A stretch of DNA of 64,000 nt from JAFNAG01 sp963739235 (GTDB lineage: Bacteria; Acidobacteriota; UBA6911): contig CAVTZY010000014.1 of assembly GCA_963739235.1 (NCBI GenBank), positions 1 to 64,000 on the forward strand. The letters run 5' to 3'. A model generated the notes under the pieces. It worked only from the letters and a program-made list of their open reading frames with translations. It had not been told where the DNA came from and searched no databases. Numbering within the stretch: the stretch's first letter is position 1; each line of letters begins with the position of its first letter. The position numbers were made by a program, and so were the translations under genes. Of the stretch, positions 26,135-34,575 are shown in pieces.

Positions 26135-27028
26135 CTATTTTGACGGCGGCAGTACGAGCCATGCGACGACGGGGAAGTGGTCGCTGGGGGGCTGGCCGTT
26201 TTCGGTATAGGTGATGATGCTGGATTTGTCCGCTGTGACAGGGCCCCGGGTAAGAATCCAGTCGATGCGTTCGGCCCGTTCCACGGGTTGTTTGAACCCG
26301 TGGAAGCTGCTCATCTTCTCGTTTTCGTGCTCGCGGGCAAGAAGCCAGGTGTCGGCGAATCCGCCGTTCTGGACCAGGATTTCGTACGCCTTGCTTGCGC
26401 CTGCGACCGAATTGAAGTCGCCGGTGAGAATGACGGGCAGGTCGGTCTTCAGCTGATTCACGCGCTCGACGATCAATGCCGCGCCCTTCTGCCGGGCAGC
26501 CTCGATGTCGTTGTCGAGGTGCGTGTTCCAGAAATAGAACTCGCGGCCGGACGGCCGCTCGCGGAGACGTACCCAGGTGACCATGCGACGGTTGGTGTTT
26601 CCCCACGTAGAAGAACCGACAACAGCCGGCGTGTCCGACAGCCAGAAATGATCGAATGCAAGCGGCTCAAACCTGGTCCGCAAATAAAACACAGCCATGA
26701 ACTCGCCCCGGCTTCCCCCTTCGCGGCCGAGCCCGATCCACTCGTACTCCGGCAGGTCGGAAGCCATGTCCTTGAGTTGGTCGTACAGGCCTTCCTGTGT
26801 TCCGATCAGATCCGGAGCCACGCGCCGGATGCAGCTTCGCATTACCGGGCGCCGTTCGGGCCACGAGTTGGGCGGTTTCGGGCTGGCGTAACGCAGGTTG
26901 AACGTCATGACCCGCAGCGCCACGCCGTCCGCCGCACCACGCGGTGCGGGATGGAGCGGGTTTCCCGCCGAGAGAAGTGCGAAACAAGAGACGACCGCAA
27001 ACAGGAATAGTGATCTGCATCTCCGCAT
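26135..27028 (-). CDS. secreted endonuclease/exonuclease/phosphatase family protein
   Basis: A 297-residue member of the EEP fold (DNase I-like, CCR4-like subgroup). A signal peptide precedes the domain (SLFLFAVVSCFALLSAGN). Metal-binding and catalytic motifs are in order: RVMTFNLRY, IGTQEGL (Glu), FWNTHLDN, LTGDFNSV (Asp/Asn), IDWILTRG and SDHFPVVA (Asp-His). The substrate may be nucleic acid, phospholipid or a sugar phosphate; the export signal suggests an extracytoplasmic phosphodiesterase. The ATG at 27028 is chosen because the signal peptide starts there; the longer frame begins 12 codons earlier. Monocistronic. Confidence 0.9.
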   Translation of the reverse strand: MRRCRSLFLFAVVSCFALLSAGNPLHPAPRGAADGVALRVMTFNLRYASPKPPNSWPERRPVMRSCIRRVAPDLIGTQEGLYDQLKDMASDLPEYEWIGLGREGGSRGEFMAVFYLRTRFEPLAFDHFWLSDTPAVVGSSTWGNTNRRMVTWVRLRERPSGREFYFWNTHLDNDIEAARQKGAALIVERVNQLKTDLPVILTGDFNSVAGASKAYEILVQNGGFADTWLLAREHENEKMSSFHGFKQPVERAERIDWILTRGPVTADKSSIITYTENGQPPSDHFPVVAWLVLPPSK

Positions 27029-27165
27029 GCGGCCATCATGCCTCGTTTCTGCTGCGCTGTCCACGATTCCGTGCGATCACGCACCTAAAAAAACAAGACT
27101 AACCGGTGAGATCGCTGCGACCGCTGAGCCGGGCCCGATTCGAATAATCAATCCCGCGGCCCGGT

Positions 27166-28302
27166 TGTCCCTGCCAATAATCCCGTATTGATTGAAAACG
27201 TTGCACCTGTCTATTCGGGATGCCACGTTCAGCAGCCATGGGCAATATCTTGATCTCTTTGATCCACACCCTGGGTTCTGGCTTCCGGACACGTGCTTCG
27301 CTGCTAGCAGAAATTCTCGCTCTTCGTCATCAGCTCGCGGTCTTGAAGCAGTCCGCGAGAAGGTACCCTCTGCTCGGAAAATCTGACCGGTTCCTGTGGG
27401 TCTGGCCCAGCCGCTGGTGGCCTGACTGGCGGAATTCCCTCCTGATCGTCAATCCGGAAACAGTGCTTGCCTGGCATCGGACGGGATTTCGGCTTTATTG
27501 GACATGGAAGAGCCGTCGAGGCCGCCCTGGAAGACCCGATACCACCGTCGAGATCCGAGCTCTGATCCGGAAAATGAGCACCGCTAACCCAACCTGGGGC
27601 GCGCCTCGAATCCAAGCGGAATTGCTAAAGCTTGGCATCGAAGTGTCGCAGGCGACTGTGGCCAAGTATATGGCCCGCCGCAGAAAGCCACCTTCTCAAA
27701 CTTGGCGCACATTTCTTGAGAATCAACTCAAGGAGATGGTGTCCATCGATTTCTTCGTGGTTCCTACCGTCAGCTTCCGAGTCCTGTTCGTGTTCCTGAT
27801 CTTGGCTCATGATCGCAGACGCGTGCTGCATTTCAATGTGACAGCCCATCCGACTGTTGAATGGACCGCAGACCAGATCCTTCAAGCATTCCCCTGGGAT
27901 ACGGCTCCCGGCTACCTTCTTCCTTCGCGATCGTGACTCCATCTATGTCGACACGCTTCGCAGGCAGGTCAGATGCATGGGAATCACCGAAGTCCCTACG
28001 GCCCCTCGATCGCCTTGGCAGACTCCTTATGTCGAGCGCTTGATTGGATCAATCCGAAGGGAATGCCTCGATCACATTATTGCGATCAACGAAGATTCGC
28101 TCCGCGAAACACTTCGATCCTATTTCCCTTATTATCACGATAGCCGCTGTCACCTCGCGCTGAATAAGGATTCACCGGAACCCAGAGAAGTCCAGTCACT
28201 CGACAAGGGCAAGATCGTGGAGATTCCAAAAGTAGGCGGGCTTCATCATCATTACGAGGGACGCGCGGCCTGATCGCCCACTTTATGTAATCAGCCAGTT
28301 CC
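27166..28302 (+). mobile_element. insertion sequence of DDE-integrase type, copy 1
   Basis: A unit of about 1137 bp recognised by comparison with the copy at 32674-34047: both start TGTCCCTGCCAATAAT and end ...TCAGCCAGTTCC, with the transposase gene between. The two termini are not clearly inverted repeats of each other, and flanking target duplications are not evident. The two copies differ at many positions, so this is an old family in this genome, not a recent burst. Confidence 0.75.
27238..28273 (+). pseudogene. IS transposase with one frameshift
   Basis: A single-ORF rve-type transposase of about 345 residues: N-terminal ILALRHQLAVLKQSARR, VNPETVLAWHRTGFRLYWTW, HTH with TWGAPRIQAELLKLGIEVS, the DDE core (VSIDFFVVPT, LRDRDSIY, YVERLIGSIRRECLDH) and the family ending VGGLHHHYEGRAA. 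The frame breaks near 27915-27925, between DTAPGYL and FLRDRDS, so the second catalytic Asp lies in another frame. Everything else appears intact, so the defect is a single indel (or a sequencing error). Confidence 0.85.
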
Positions 28303-28773
28303 GCTTGAACCACGCGAAGATTGCCAGATTGAGGGACTGAACGACCACGATTGTAAGCACAACCTTCATGCCGGAAGCACGGAGCCGAGAAATCAATAAA
28401 TCCAACAAAATCAGTTGAGACGGAGTTTTCGCGGAGCACGGGTATAAAGGGGCACGCCTGAGCCCTCGCGGGCCTGCCCCTATCTCATTCAATGTGTAAA
28501 GAAAACCGACAGTTCCTATTTTGCTCGTCCCACAGATACATCATTAACATTTTCTAATATCATCGGCCATGCTGATATAGCGTTTCGAAATGATAGTGTC
28601 GGAAGGCTTTACAGATTTTATGATTAGATAATCGCGGATCTTGATTTGAAGTTTACTGACCAAAAAAATAATTATGCTGCAATATCTAATCAACGAATGA
28701 ATTGTAGCTTTCAATGCGAACATCCAGGCACAAATGTTCCTAAGTGGCATAAATATTGCCTGTTTTATTGCTA
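28303..28773. other. AT-rich stretch without a supported gene
   Basis: The 470 bases between two insertion sequences contain no frame with family character; the 84-codon minus-strand frame at 28544-28798 reads as low-complexity Ile/Lys/Leu and runs into the neighbouring IS terminus. A hairpin AGGGGCA...TGCCCCT lies at about 28455-28490. The AT content rises sharply from about 28500, suggesting foreign or non-coding DNA. Confidence 0.4.
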
Positions 28774-28904
28774 AGCGCCTGCGCAAAAATAACTTCACAT
28801 TCTGCGGAGCAACTATCCCAAAGGTCGTTTACGCATCTTGATCGTCTATGGGCATCAAATGGCCATTTATCAATAAATTTATGAGATGGTTGGGAATCAT
28901 GGGT

Positions 28905-28952
28905 GTGGTATAATTCGTCCTGGTAGACTCTTTTCAGGAGGAACTATACCAC
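28905..28952 (+). promoter_or_regulatory. transposase promoter inside an inverted repeat spanning the ribosome site
   Basis: TGGTATAAT (28906-28914) is an extended -10 box. The octamer GTGGTATA (28905-28912) recurs inverted as TATACCAC (28945-28952), directly before the ATG, with the AGGAGGA ribosome site (28936-28942) between. A transcript entering from outside could fold the ribosome site into this stem, whereas one starting at the internal promoter would lack the left arm. Confidence 0.5.
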
Positions 28953-30657
28953 ATGGTATTTGATCCGAATGTCCTTCGATCCTTCCTGCATCAAGAGAGG
29001 ATTGCCACGCTCCCGGAGCTGAAGCAAGCTTTGGGAAGCATGGCTACCATGACCGTGTTTCGAAAGCTCAAGGCGTTAGGCTACCGCACGAGCTATTCGC
29101 ACCGCGGGAGATACTACACGCTGGTGAACATTCCCCGGTTCGACGAGCGAGGTCTCTGGACTTGCCGCGCCGTATGGTTTTCGCGCGACGGCAGCCTGCT
29201 CACCACCGCCCGGCGGTTTGTGAACGATTCCGATGCTGGGCTTACCGCCGGGGAATTGCAGGCGCTACTGAATGTCGAGGTCAAGGAATCGCTTCTGGTG
29301 CTGTACCGTCGAGGGCAAATTGCCCGCGAGGAAATCGGCGGCGTCCTTGTGCACTTTTCTACTGAGCCTGGGGTACGGCGCGAGCAATGGCTGCGCCGCC
29401 AGAGTCCGGCGGGTGCGCTGGAGGTGGGCGACTCGGCGGCGGGCGAAGGGCTGGCGCCGGAAATGAAGGCCGCGATCATTCTGTTTTTCAGCTTGCTGGA
29501 TGAGAAACAGAGGCGGGTGTATGCGGGCTTGGAGGCCCAGAAGCTCGGATACGGCGGCGATATCAAGATTGCGGACTTTCTGGGGTTGGACGTGCACACA
29601 GTGTCGCGTGGGCGCCGGGAGTCTTTGGAGACCGTGTCCAGCGGGAAAGGATTCGCCGTCAGGGCGGTGGGCGCCCGGCTGCGGAAAAAAAACGCCGGAA
29701 GTGATCGCATGCATTTCGGACCTGCTCAAACACGAAACGGCTGGCGATCCGATGAAGGGTCTGAAGTGGACCCGAAGGACAACCAGGAAAATCGCTCGAG
29801 AACTGCGTCGGCTGCAGATCCGTGTTAGTGCCAACACGGTGCGCCGGTTGTTGAAGCGGATGGGGTTCTCCTTGCGCGTGAACCACAAGAGACTGGAGTC
29901 AGGGAACAAGAATCCGCCGCCCCGCCGGGTACGAAACCAGCAGTTTTTATACATCGGCCGGAAAAGGGAGGAGTTCTCCTCCAACGGAAAGCCTGTCATC
30001 AGCGTGGACGCGAAAAAGAAGGAGATGGTCGGGGCCTTCAAGAATCCCGGGGTGTCGTGGCAACGCGAACCGCAGATCGTCAACGACCACGACTTCCGCA
30101 GCGATGCCGAGGGGATGGCGATTCCCTATGGCATCTACGATACGCGGACCAATCATGGTTTCGTGGTGGTCGGGACCAGCACCGAAACGCCCGCCTTCGC
30201 AGTGGACGCAATCGTTTCCTGGTGGAAAAGTCGGGGCGGCAGTATCTATCCTGATGCAGATGAACTCCTGATCTTGGCAGACTGTGGCGGCGGCAACAGC
30301 GCCCGTGCGCGTGGATGGAAGTATCACCTGCAACACCGGTTCTGCAATCCTTACGGGCTGAAGGTGACCGTCTGTCATTATCCGCCTGGCGCATCAAAAT
30401 GGAATCCGATCGAGCACCGCCTGTTTTCCCAGATTAGCAAGAACTGGGCAGGCAAGCCGCTGGAAAGCTATGAGACTGTGATCAAGTATATTCACTCGAC
30501 TACTACCTCGGGCGGATTGAAGGTCAACGCCTGGTTGTCACTGAAGCGTTATGAAAAGGGCGAAGAGATCTCCAACGTAGAGATGAAGCGGCTCATGCTT
30601 GCCGGCCACAAGACGCTACCGGCATGGAATTACACGTTGACGCCGAGCAGAATGTGA
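28953..30657 (+). pseudogene. ISAzo13-type transposase with frameshifts
   Basis: The N-terminal part (MVFDPNVLRSFLHQERIATL) is a winged-helix regulator-like region; then comes DEKQRRVYAGLEAQKLG, and the DDE part reads DLLKHETAGDPMKGLKWTRR, ISVDAKKKEM, GMAIPYGIYDTRTNHGF, LLILADCGGGNS and ASKWNPIEHRLFSQ to TLTPSRM. The expected linker VQRERIRRQGGGRPAAEKK lies in the third frame: the frame changes once near 29632 (one base missing) and again in an A8 run near 29690. The first change is probably a mutation. The second could be a mutation or a programmed -1 slip on A-AAA-AAC/A-AAA-AAA. As it stands the protein cannot be made without correction. Confidence 0.8.
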
Positions 30658-30776
30658 AGTTATTTTTGCGCAGGCGCTAAGTACAGACATATCTGTGCAG
30701 ATCTCGTCCTAGGCAGGGATGCAGGAAAGCTTGCCGCCCAGGCTGTCTGTGAGAACCGCAATTGAGGGAAATGCGT

Positions 30777-31184
30777 ATGAAAGCCCGTAGATTCGCAGAT
30801 GTCGCCCACCGCGTGTCCGCTTTGATTTTACTTTTTCTGGCTAGTGGATGTGGAAGACCCAGTCCAATTGTCAATATCGACACTGAATACACAGCTGTTT
30901 TCCTCGATAACGGTCAGGTTTTTGTGGGCAAACTGGAGAAGGCAGAACCTTCCTATATTCGTCTCACGGATGTTTATTATATAAAGAGCTGGGTAGTCCA
31001 GGACAAGGATGATCAAAGCAAGGCAATTAGAAATACGATCAGCATGCGGAGCAGCGAGGCGAACAACCCCGCTTTCACTTACATCAACACGCAGCACATC
31101 CTTGTCATTGAGCCGGTATCGAGCAATTCAAAAGTAAGTGAGTTGATTAGGAAAGCGAGGGCAGATAAAAACCCAGCACCTTAA
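30777..31184 (+). CDS. small lipoprotein of unknown function
   Basis: A 135-residue protein with a lipoprotein signal (ALILLFLASGC, Cys about residue 25). The mature part begins with an extracellular-type segment containing AVFLDNGQVFVGKLEKAEPSYIRLTDVYY, a beta-rich motif I have seen in small uncharacterised bacterial and archaeal proteins, but I cannot give a function. The start is placed at the ATG at 30777, 6 bases after GAGGGAA; ATG 30771 is an alternative. It sits between the ISAzo13-type element and a PEP-CTERM gene and may share a unit with the latter, although 116 bases separate them. Confidence 0.75.
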   Translation: MKARRFADVAHRVSALILLFLASGCGRPSPIVNIDTEYTAVFLDNGQVFVGKLEKAEPSYIRLTDVYYIKSWVVQDKDDQSKAIRNTISMRSSEANNPAFTYINTQHILVIEPVSSNSKVSELIRKARADKNPAP

Positions 31185-31300
31185 CGAAGCCCCAGCTTTG
31201 GCAGGACCCGGTATTTGCCTCATAGATTTATCAGAGTTATCGCATCGATCTGGAGAACATTGGTTTTTTAGCGCTTTTCTTTGGAAGGCGGAGGTCTTAT

Positions 31301-32662
31301 ATGAAACCGATCGTTTACACGACCTTGATTTTTCTGTGTTTCGCCTGCTTGTCACCTGCGGCAAAGGCGGAAACCTTCTCGACAAATCTGGTTTTCAGCA
31401 AAACAGGTCAAAACATGTGGGGAGCGGGCGACGCCTGGACATTTGATCGCAGTATGTTCTTGGGAATTCAGGGCAGCAAGTCAGGTGGACTTGATCTCAT
31501 TTGGGATTGGGCCAACGCCGGGGCTGCGGTGACCGGCAGCATAAGTTACAAGGCAGGCCTTGACCTGGGGATGAAAATCGACAGCGGTTCGGTTGACGTT
31601 GCTTATCCGGTAGGCGTTACTCTCGACTTCCCGGATGTCATAACGGAGGGCGAACTAATCCATATAGGCTCCTCCTTCAGCGTGCAGAATGGGGCAAGCC
31701 TGAACACCTCCTTTCCGAGCATTACTCCTAAGGCGGAAGCTGTGCTGCAGTTGGATGCGAATCTCAAAATAAGGGCGTGCTACATTTTCGACTGTAGCAA
31801 CTGGAATCTGGTGAACGCGAACCTGGATTACAGTTATGACCTCCTCGCCGCCTTAGGCATTCCGACAGCCACCGGAGAGTCGGCAACCTATCCGCTGGAC
31901 TTTGGGAATATTGAGGTAACGATTCCCGCCGACCTTGATACGGTCGGCACAGTCTCCGGTAACAACCTTGTGTCAAAGACCGGCGAATTTGCAGGAGAGT
32001 TCCTCGATGCGCGGTTGAATCTTCTGACATTGGGAGAGCTGATTCCAGGACCGGTGGGTGCGGCATTCAAAACATTCAACGCAATCGAAGAAGGGTATAT
32101 CTACCATAACGATGATGTTTTCGGTCTGAGTTATGCTTGGAATACCATCGATCTTGACGTGGGCGCAATCGCAAGGATAATGCAGGATTTTGAGTTTGTT
32201 CCCGATCTCCGGGTCGACCTCGTTACAAATGAAGGTGACATCTTCACTTCATTCAAGGTTGGAGATAGCGTGGATGTGATTGTGCCGGAGGGGATGGGCT
32301 CCGGAATTGAGCTTACTCCCGTATTCAGCCTCAACAACAGTTTTACGAATGAGACAGGTCTCAGAATCGATCCTGTTTTTGATTTCCTGTTTCTTTCTGG
32401 TGACGGCTATTTAACAATTCGCCCGGTTATTGGCCACGAATACATCGGATTCGGCCCGCTTGTAGATGTAACATGGATTGAACCTGGTCTTGAAATCCCC
32501 TTGTATTCCCACACATTTTCCATAGACTTCCCGGAGATTTCGGGTGATGCATTTAGTATCCAGGTTGCGCCCGGACAACCGGTACCTGAACCGGGGAGCA
32601 TAGTTTTTTTCGGCACAGGCCTTGTTGTACTCGCCCTCGCAGCCAGACGCATAAGGAAGTAA
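31301..32662 (+). CDS. PEP-CTERM sorting-signal surface protein
   Basis: A 453-residue exported protein. An N-terminal signal peptide (MKPIVYTTLIFLCFACLSPA then AAKA) is followed by a beta-strand-rich body without a recognised domain and the C-terminal tripartite sorting signal: PEP motif (VPEPGSI), a transmembrane helix (VFFGTGLVVLALAA) and a basic end (RRIRK). PEP-CTERM proteins are processed by an exosortase and usually associate with exopolysaccharide or biofilm; no exosortase gene is in this window. GGAGG lies 7 bases before the ATG. It is boxed between two insertion sequences, which may explain why no functional partners are adjacent. Confidence 0.9.
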   Translation: MKPIVYTTLIFLCFACLSPAAKAETFSTNLVFSKTGQNMWGAGDAWTFDRSMFLGIQGSKSGGLDLIWDWANAGAAVTGSISYKAGLDLGMKIDSGSVDVAYPVGVTLDFPDVITEGELIHIGSSFSVQNGASLNTSFPSITPKAEAVLQLDANLKIRACYIFDCSNWNLVNANLDYSYDLLAALGIPTATGESATYPLDFGNIEVTIPADLDTVGTVSGNNLVSKTGEFAGEFLDARLNLLTLGELIPGPVGAAFKTFNAIEEGYIYHNDDVFGLSYAWNTIDLDVGAIARIMQDFEFVPDLRVDLVTNEGDIFTSFKVGDSVDVIVPEGMGSGIELTPVFSLNNSFTNETGLRIDPVFDFLFLSGDGYLTIRPVIGHEYIGFGPLVDVTWIEPGLEIPLYSHTFSIDFPEISGDAFSIQVAPGQPVPEPGSIVFFGTGLVVLALAARRIRK

Positions 32663-32745
32663 CGATTTTAGCCTGTCCCTGCCAATAATTTCGTCTAAGC
32701 TGAAAACATTGAACTTACGGAATCGGGCTGATAGCTTCCCGATTC

Positions 32746-34018
32746 ATGCACAGCATCCTGATTTCGTTAATCTCAACCGTCCTCGCCGGCTTTCGAACGC
32801 GCCTTGCGCTCCAAACCGAGATCCTCGCCCTGCGACACCAGATCATCGTCTTGAGACGTTCCGTTTCCAGTCGGCCCAAACTTCGAGCTTGGGACCGATT
32901 CCTCTGGATCTGGCTCTTACGCCTCTGGCCCGAGTGGCGCTCGGCTCTCATCATTGTCAAACCAGAGACGGTCATCGCTTGGCATCGCAAGGGCTTCCGC
33001 CTGTTTTGGACCTGGAAAAGCCGGCGCGGTCAGTCGGGGAGGCCAAGGATTTCAAGAGATATTCGTGAACTCATCCGCACCATGAGCAAAGCTAATCTGA
33101 CTCTGGGGAGCCCCTCGAATCCACGGCGAATTGCTCAAACTCGGTATCGATGTCTCCCAGGCAACCGTCGCTAAGTACATGGTCCGACTTCCCAAACCGC
33201 CCTCTCAGGCATGGCGAACGTTTCTGAAAAACCACACCAAACAGCTTGCCTCGATCGATTTCTTCACCGTCCCTACCCTCACCTTTCGTATTCTCTACGT
33301 TTTCGTCGTTCTCTCTCACGAGCGTCGCCGCGTCGTTTACTTCAACGTCACGTCTCATCCAACCGCAGAATGGGCCTCACAGCAGCTTCTTCAGGCCTTT
33401 CTTTATGACGCCGTGCCGCAATATGTGCTCCGGGATCGAGATCGAATCTATGGCGAGGATGTTCGACGGCAATTGAAGGACATGGGGATCAAGCAAGTGC
33501 TTATCGCGCCTCGATCCCCCTGGCAGACGCCCTATGTCGAGCGCCTGATTGGATCCATCCGGCGAGAGTGCCTCGACCACATCATCGTGATCGACGCGGA
33601 ATCGCTTCGGGCAACGCTTCGATCCTATTTTTCTTACTACCACGACAGCCGCTGTCATCTTGCATTGGACAAGGACTCACCGGATACAAGAGAAGTGCAA
33701 CCACCTGAAAGGGCATAGGTGTTAACTTAGCCCAATAATCCTACTCGGACCTGGACGTGGACTTGGACCTGGACTTCGACGTGGACCGTGGTCCTCCGAG
33801 TTTGGGAATTGGAAGGGCATTATTGACGAGGACCAATGCAGAGTGCCCATACGAAAAGGAAACGGTCTACGACCACGTCCAAGTCCAAGTCCAGGACGAG
33901 GTCCAAGTCCACCGAAGGGAAATGGCTTAAATTAACACGTATGCCTGAAAGGGGCGTGGTTGTTGAGATCTCCAAAGTAGGTGGGCTTCATCATCGCTAC
34001 GAGCGCCGCGCGGCCTGA
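32746..34018 (+). pseudogene. IS transposase, frameshifted and split by a 230-bp insertion
   Basis: Homologous along its length to the copy at 27.2 kb: ILALRHQIIVLRRSV, VKPETVIAWHRKGFRLFWTW, ELLKLGIDVSQATVAKYM, LASIDFFTVPT, VLRDRDRIYG, YVERLIGSIRRECLDH. One extra base near 33106 (ACTCTGGGG where ACTTGGGGA-like is expected) breaks the frame before APRIHGEL. The coding sequence then runs to QPPERA with a premature TAG at 33716-33718 created by an insertion; the missing end RGVVVEISKVGGLHHRYERR resumes at about 33954 and stops at 34018. Removing the insertion and one copy of its target duplication restores this end exactly. Confidence 0.88.
33714..33943. mobile_element. 230-bp MITE-like element with 10-bp target duplication
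   Basis: The element sits between two copies of CCTGAAAGGG (33704-33713 and 33944-33953). Its ends are imperfect terminal inverted repeats, CATAGGTGTTAACTTAGCC against CATACGTGTTAATTTAAGCC. Just inside are two arms made of GGACNT-type hexamers (about 33746-33794 on the left, complementary GTCCAA/GTCCAC units at about 33868-33912), so the whole unit can fold into a long imperfect hairpin. It has no coding capacity of its own. Confidence 0.85.
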
Positions 34019-34047
34019 TCGCCCACTTTATGTGATCAGCCAGTTCC

Positions 34048-34575
34048 TGATCTGAATATTGGTGTGCTCAAGCGTCCACATGGGATTTGAGGCTGCTTTC
34101 CTGTTGCGTGCTTCGGGAGAGCGTTTATCAAATCCAAGGCTCCCAACAATCAGAAATAGATGGCCCGCTAAGTCCATTTTCGAGCAGATGGATTTTTTAG
34201 CAAGGACAGGGGGTGAGTCCGAGCCAGAATAGCAAGCTGTTGTCGCAGGGCTAAGTTTTCGAGGGCCAATTCGCGTCGATCCCTCAACAGGGACCTGAGA
34301 GAGGCCATCAGACAAAAGAGGGTTTCCATCATGGATGCAAAGGCTGCCAGCTTGAGACAAAAACGTCAACGCTTTCAATGCGGACGGGGTTGTGGCAAAG
34401 GACAAGCGTTTGCGCGCAAACCTACTGGTAGACAGAAAAATTTCGGTCCAAGATTTTGACAATCGGTTCTGGGATAGAGGCAATCCCGGCAAACGCTTAA
34501 ATAAACAAATTATTTATATTACTTGGCTTATGCCATGTATCCGCCATGGCGATGGGCTCCACTTTAAATGGAGAT
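34048..34575. other. stretch without a supported gene
   Basis: A minus-strand frame of 154 codons (34028-34492) covers most of it, but it runs into the IS terminus, has no ribosome site and no recognisable motif. Plus-strand frames are broken by stops. It may be a decayed gene; I see nothing I can name. Confidence 0.4.

Larger units (their letters stand above)
28774..30678 (+). mobile_element. ISAzo13-type insertion sequence with 31-bp terminal inverted repeats
   Basis: Perfect 31-bp inverted repeats bound the element: left 28774-28804 (AGCGCCTGCGCAAAAATAAC then TTCACATTCTG) and right 30648-30678. Total length is 1905 bp. The right repeat contains the stop codon of the transposase. The perfect repeats suggest a fairly recent insertion although the transposase frame is broken. 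Outside the repeats the flanks share only CTA/TAA-like bases, so the target duplication is unclear. Confidence 0.88.
32674..34047 (+). mobile_element. insertion sequence of DDE-integrase type, copy 2, interrupted by a MITE
   Basis: The second member of the family at 27166-28302, with the same left end (TGTCCCTGCCAATAAT) and right end (TCAGCCAGTTCC). It is 1374 bp long; subtracting the 230-bp insertion and one 10-bp target duplication leaves 1134 bp, within three bases of copy 1. Its left end lies 11 bases after the PEP-CTERM stop codon. Confidence 0.8.

Noticed and set aside
28544..28798. 84-codon minus-strand frame in AT-rich DNA
   Set aside because: Low-complexity, runs into the terminal repeat of the IS, no ribosome site.
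33740..33915. GGACNT hexamer arms considered as a coding repeat protein
   Set aside because: The arms are inverse complements of each other and sit inside terminal repeats with a target duplication, which identifies a non-coding mobile unit.
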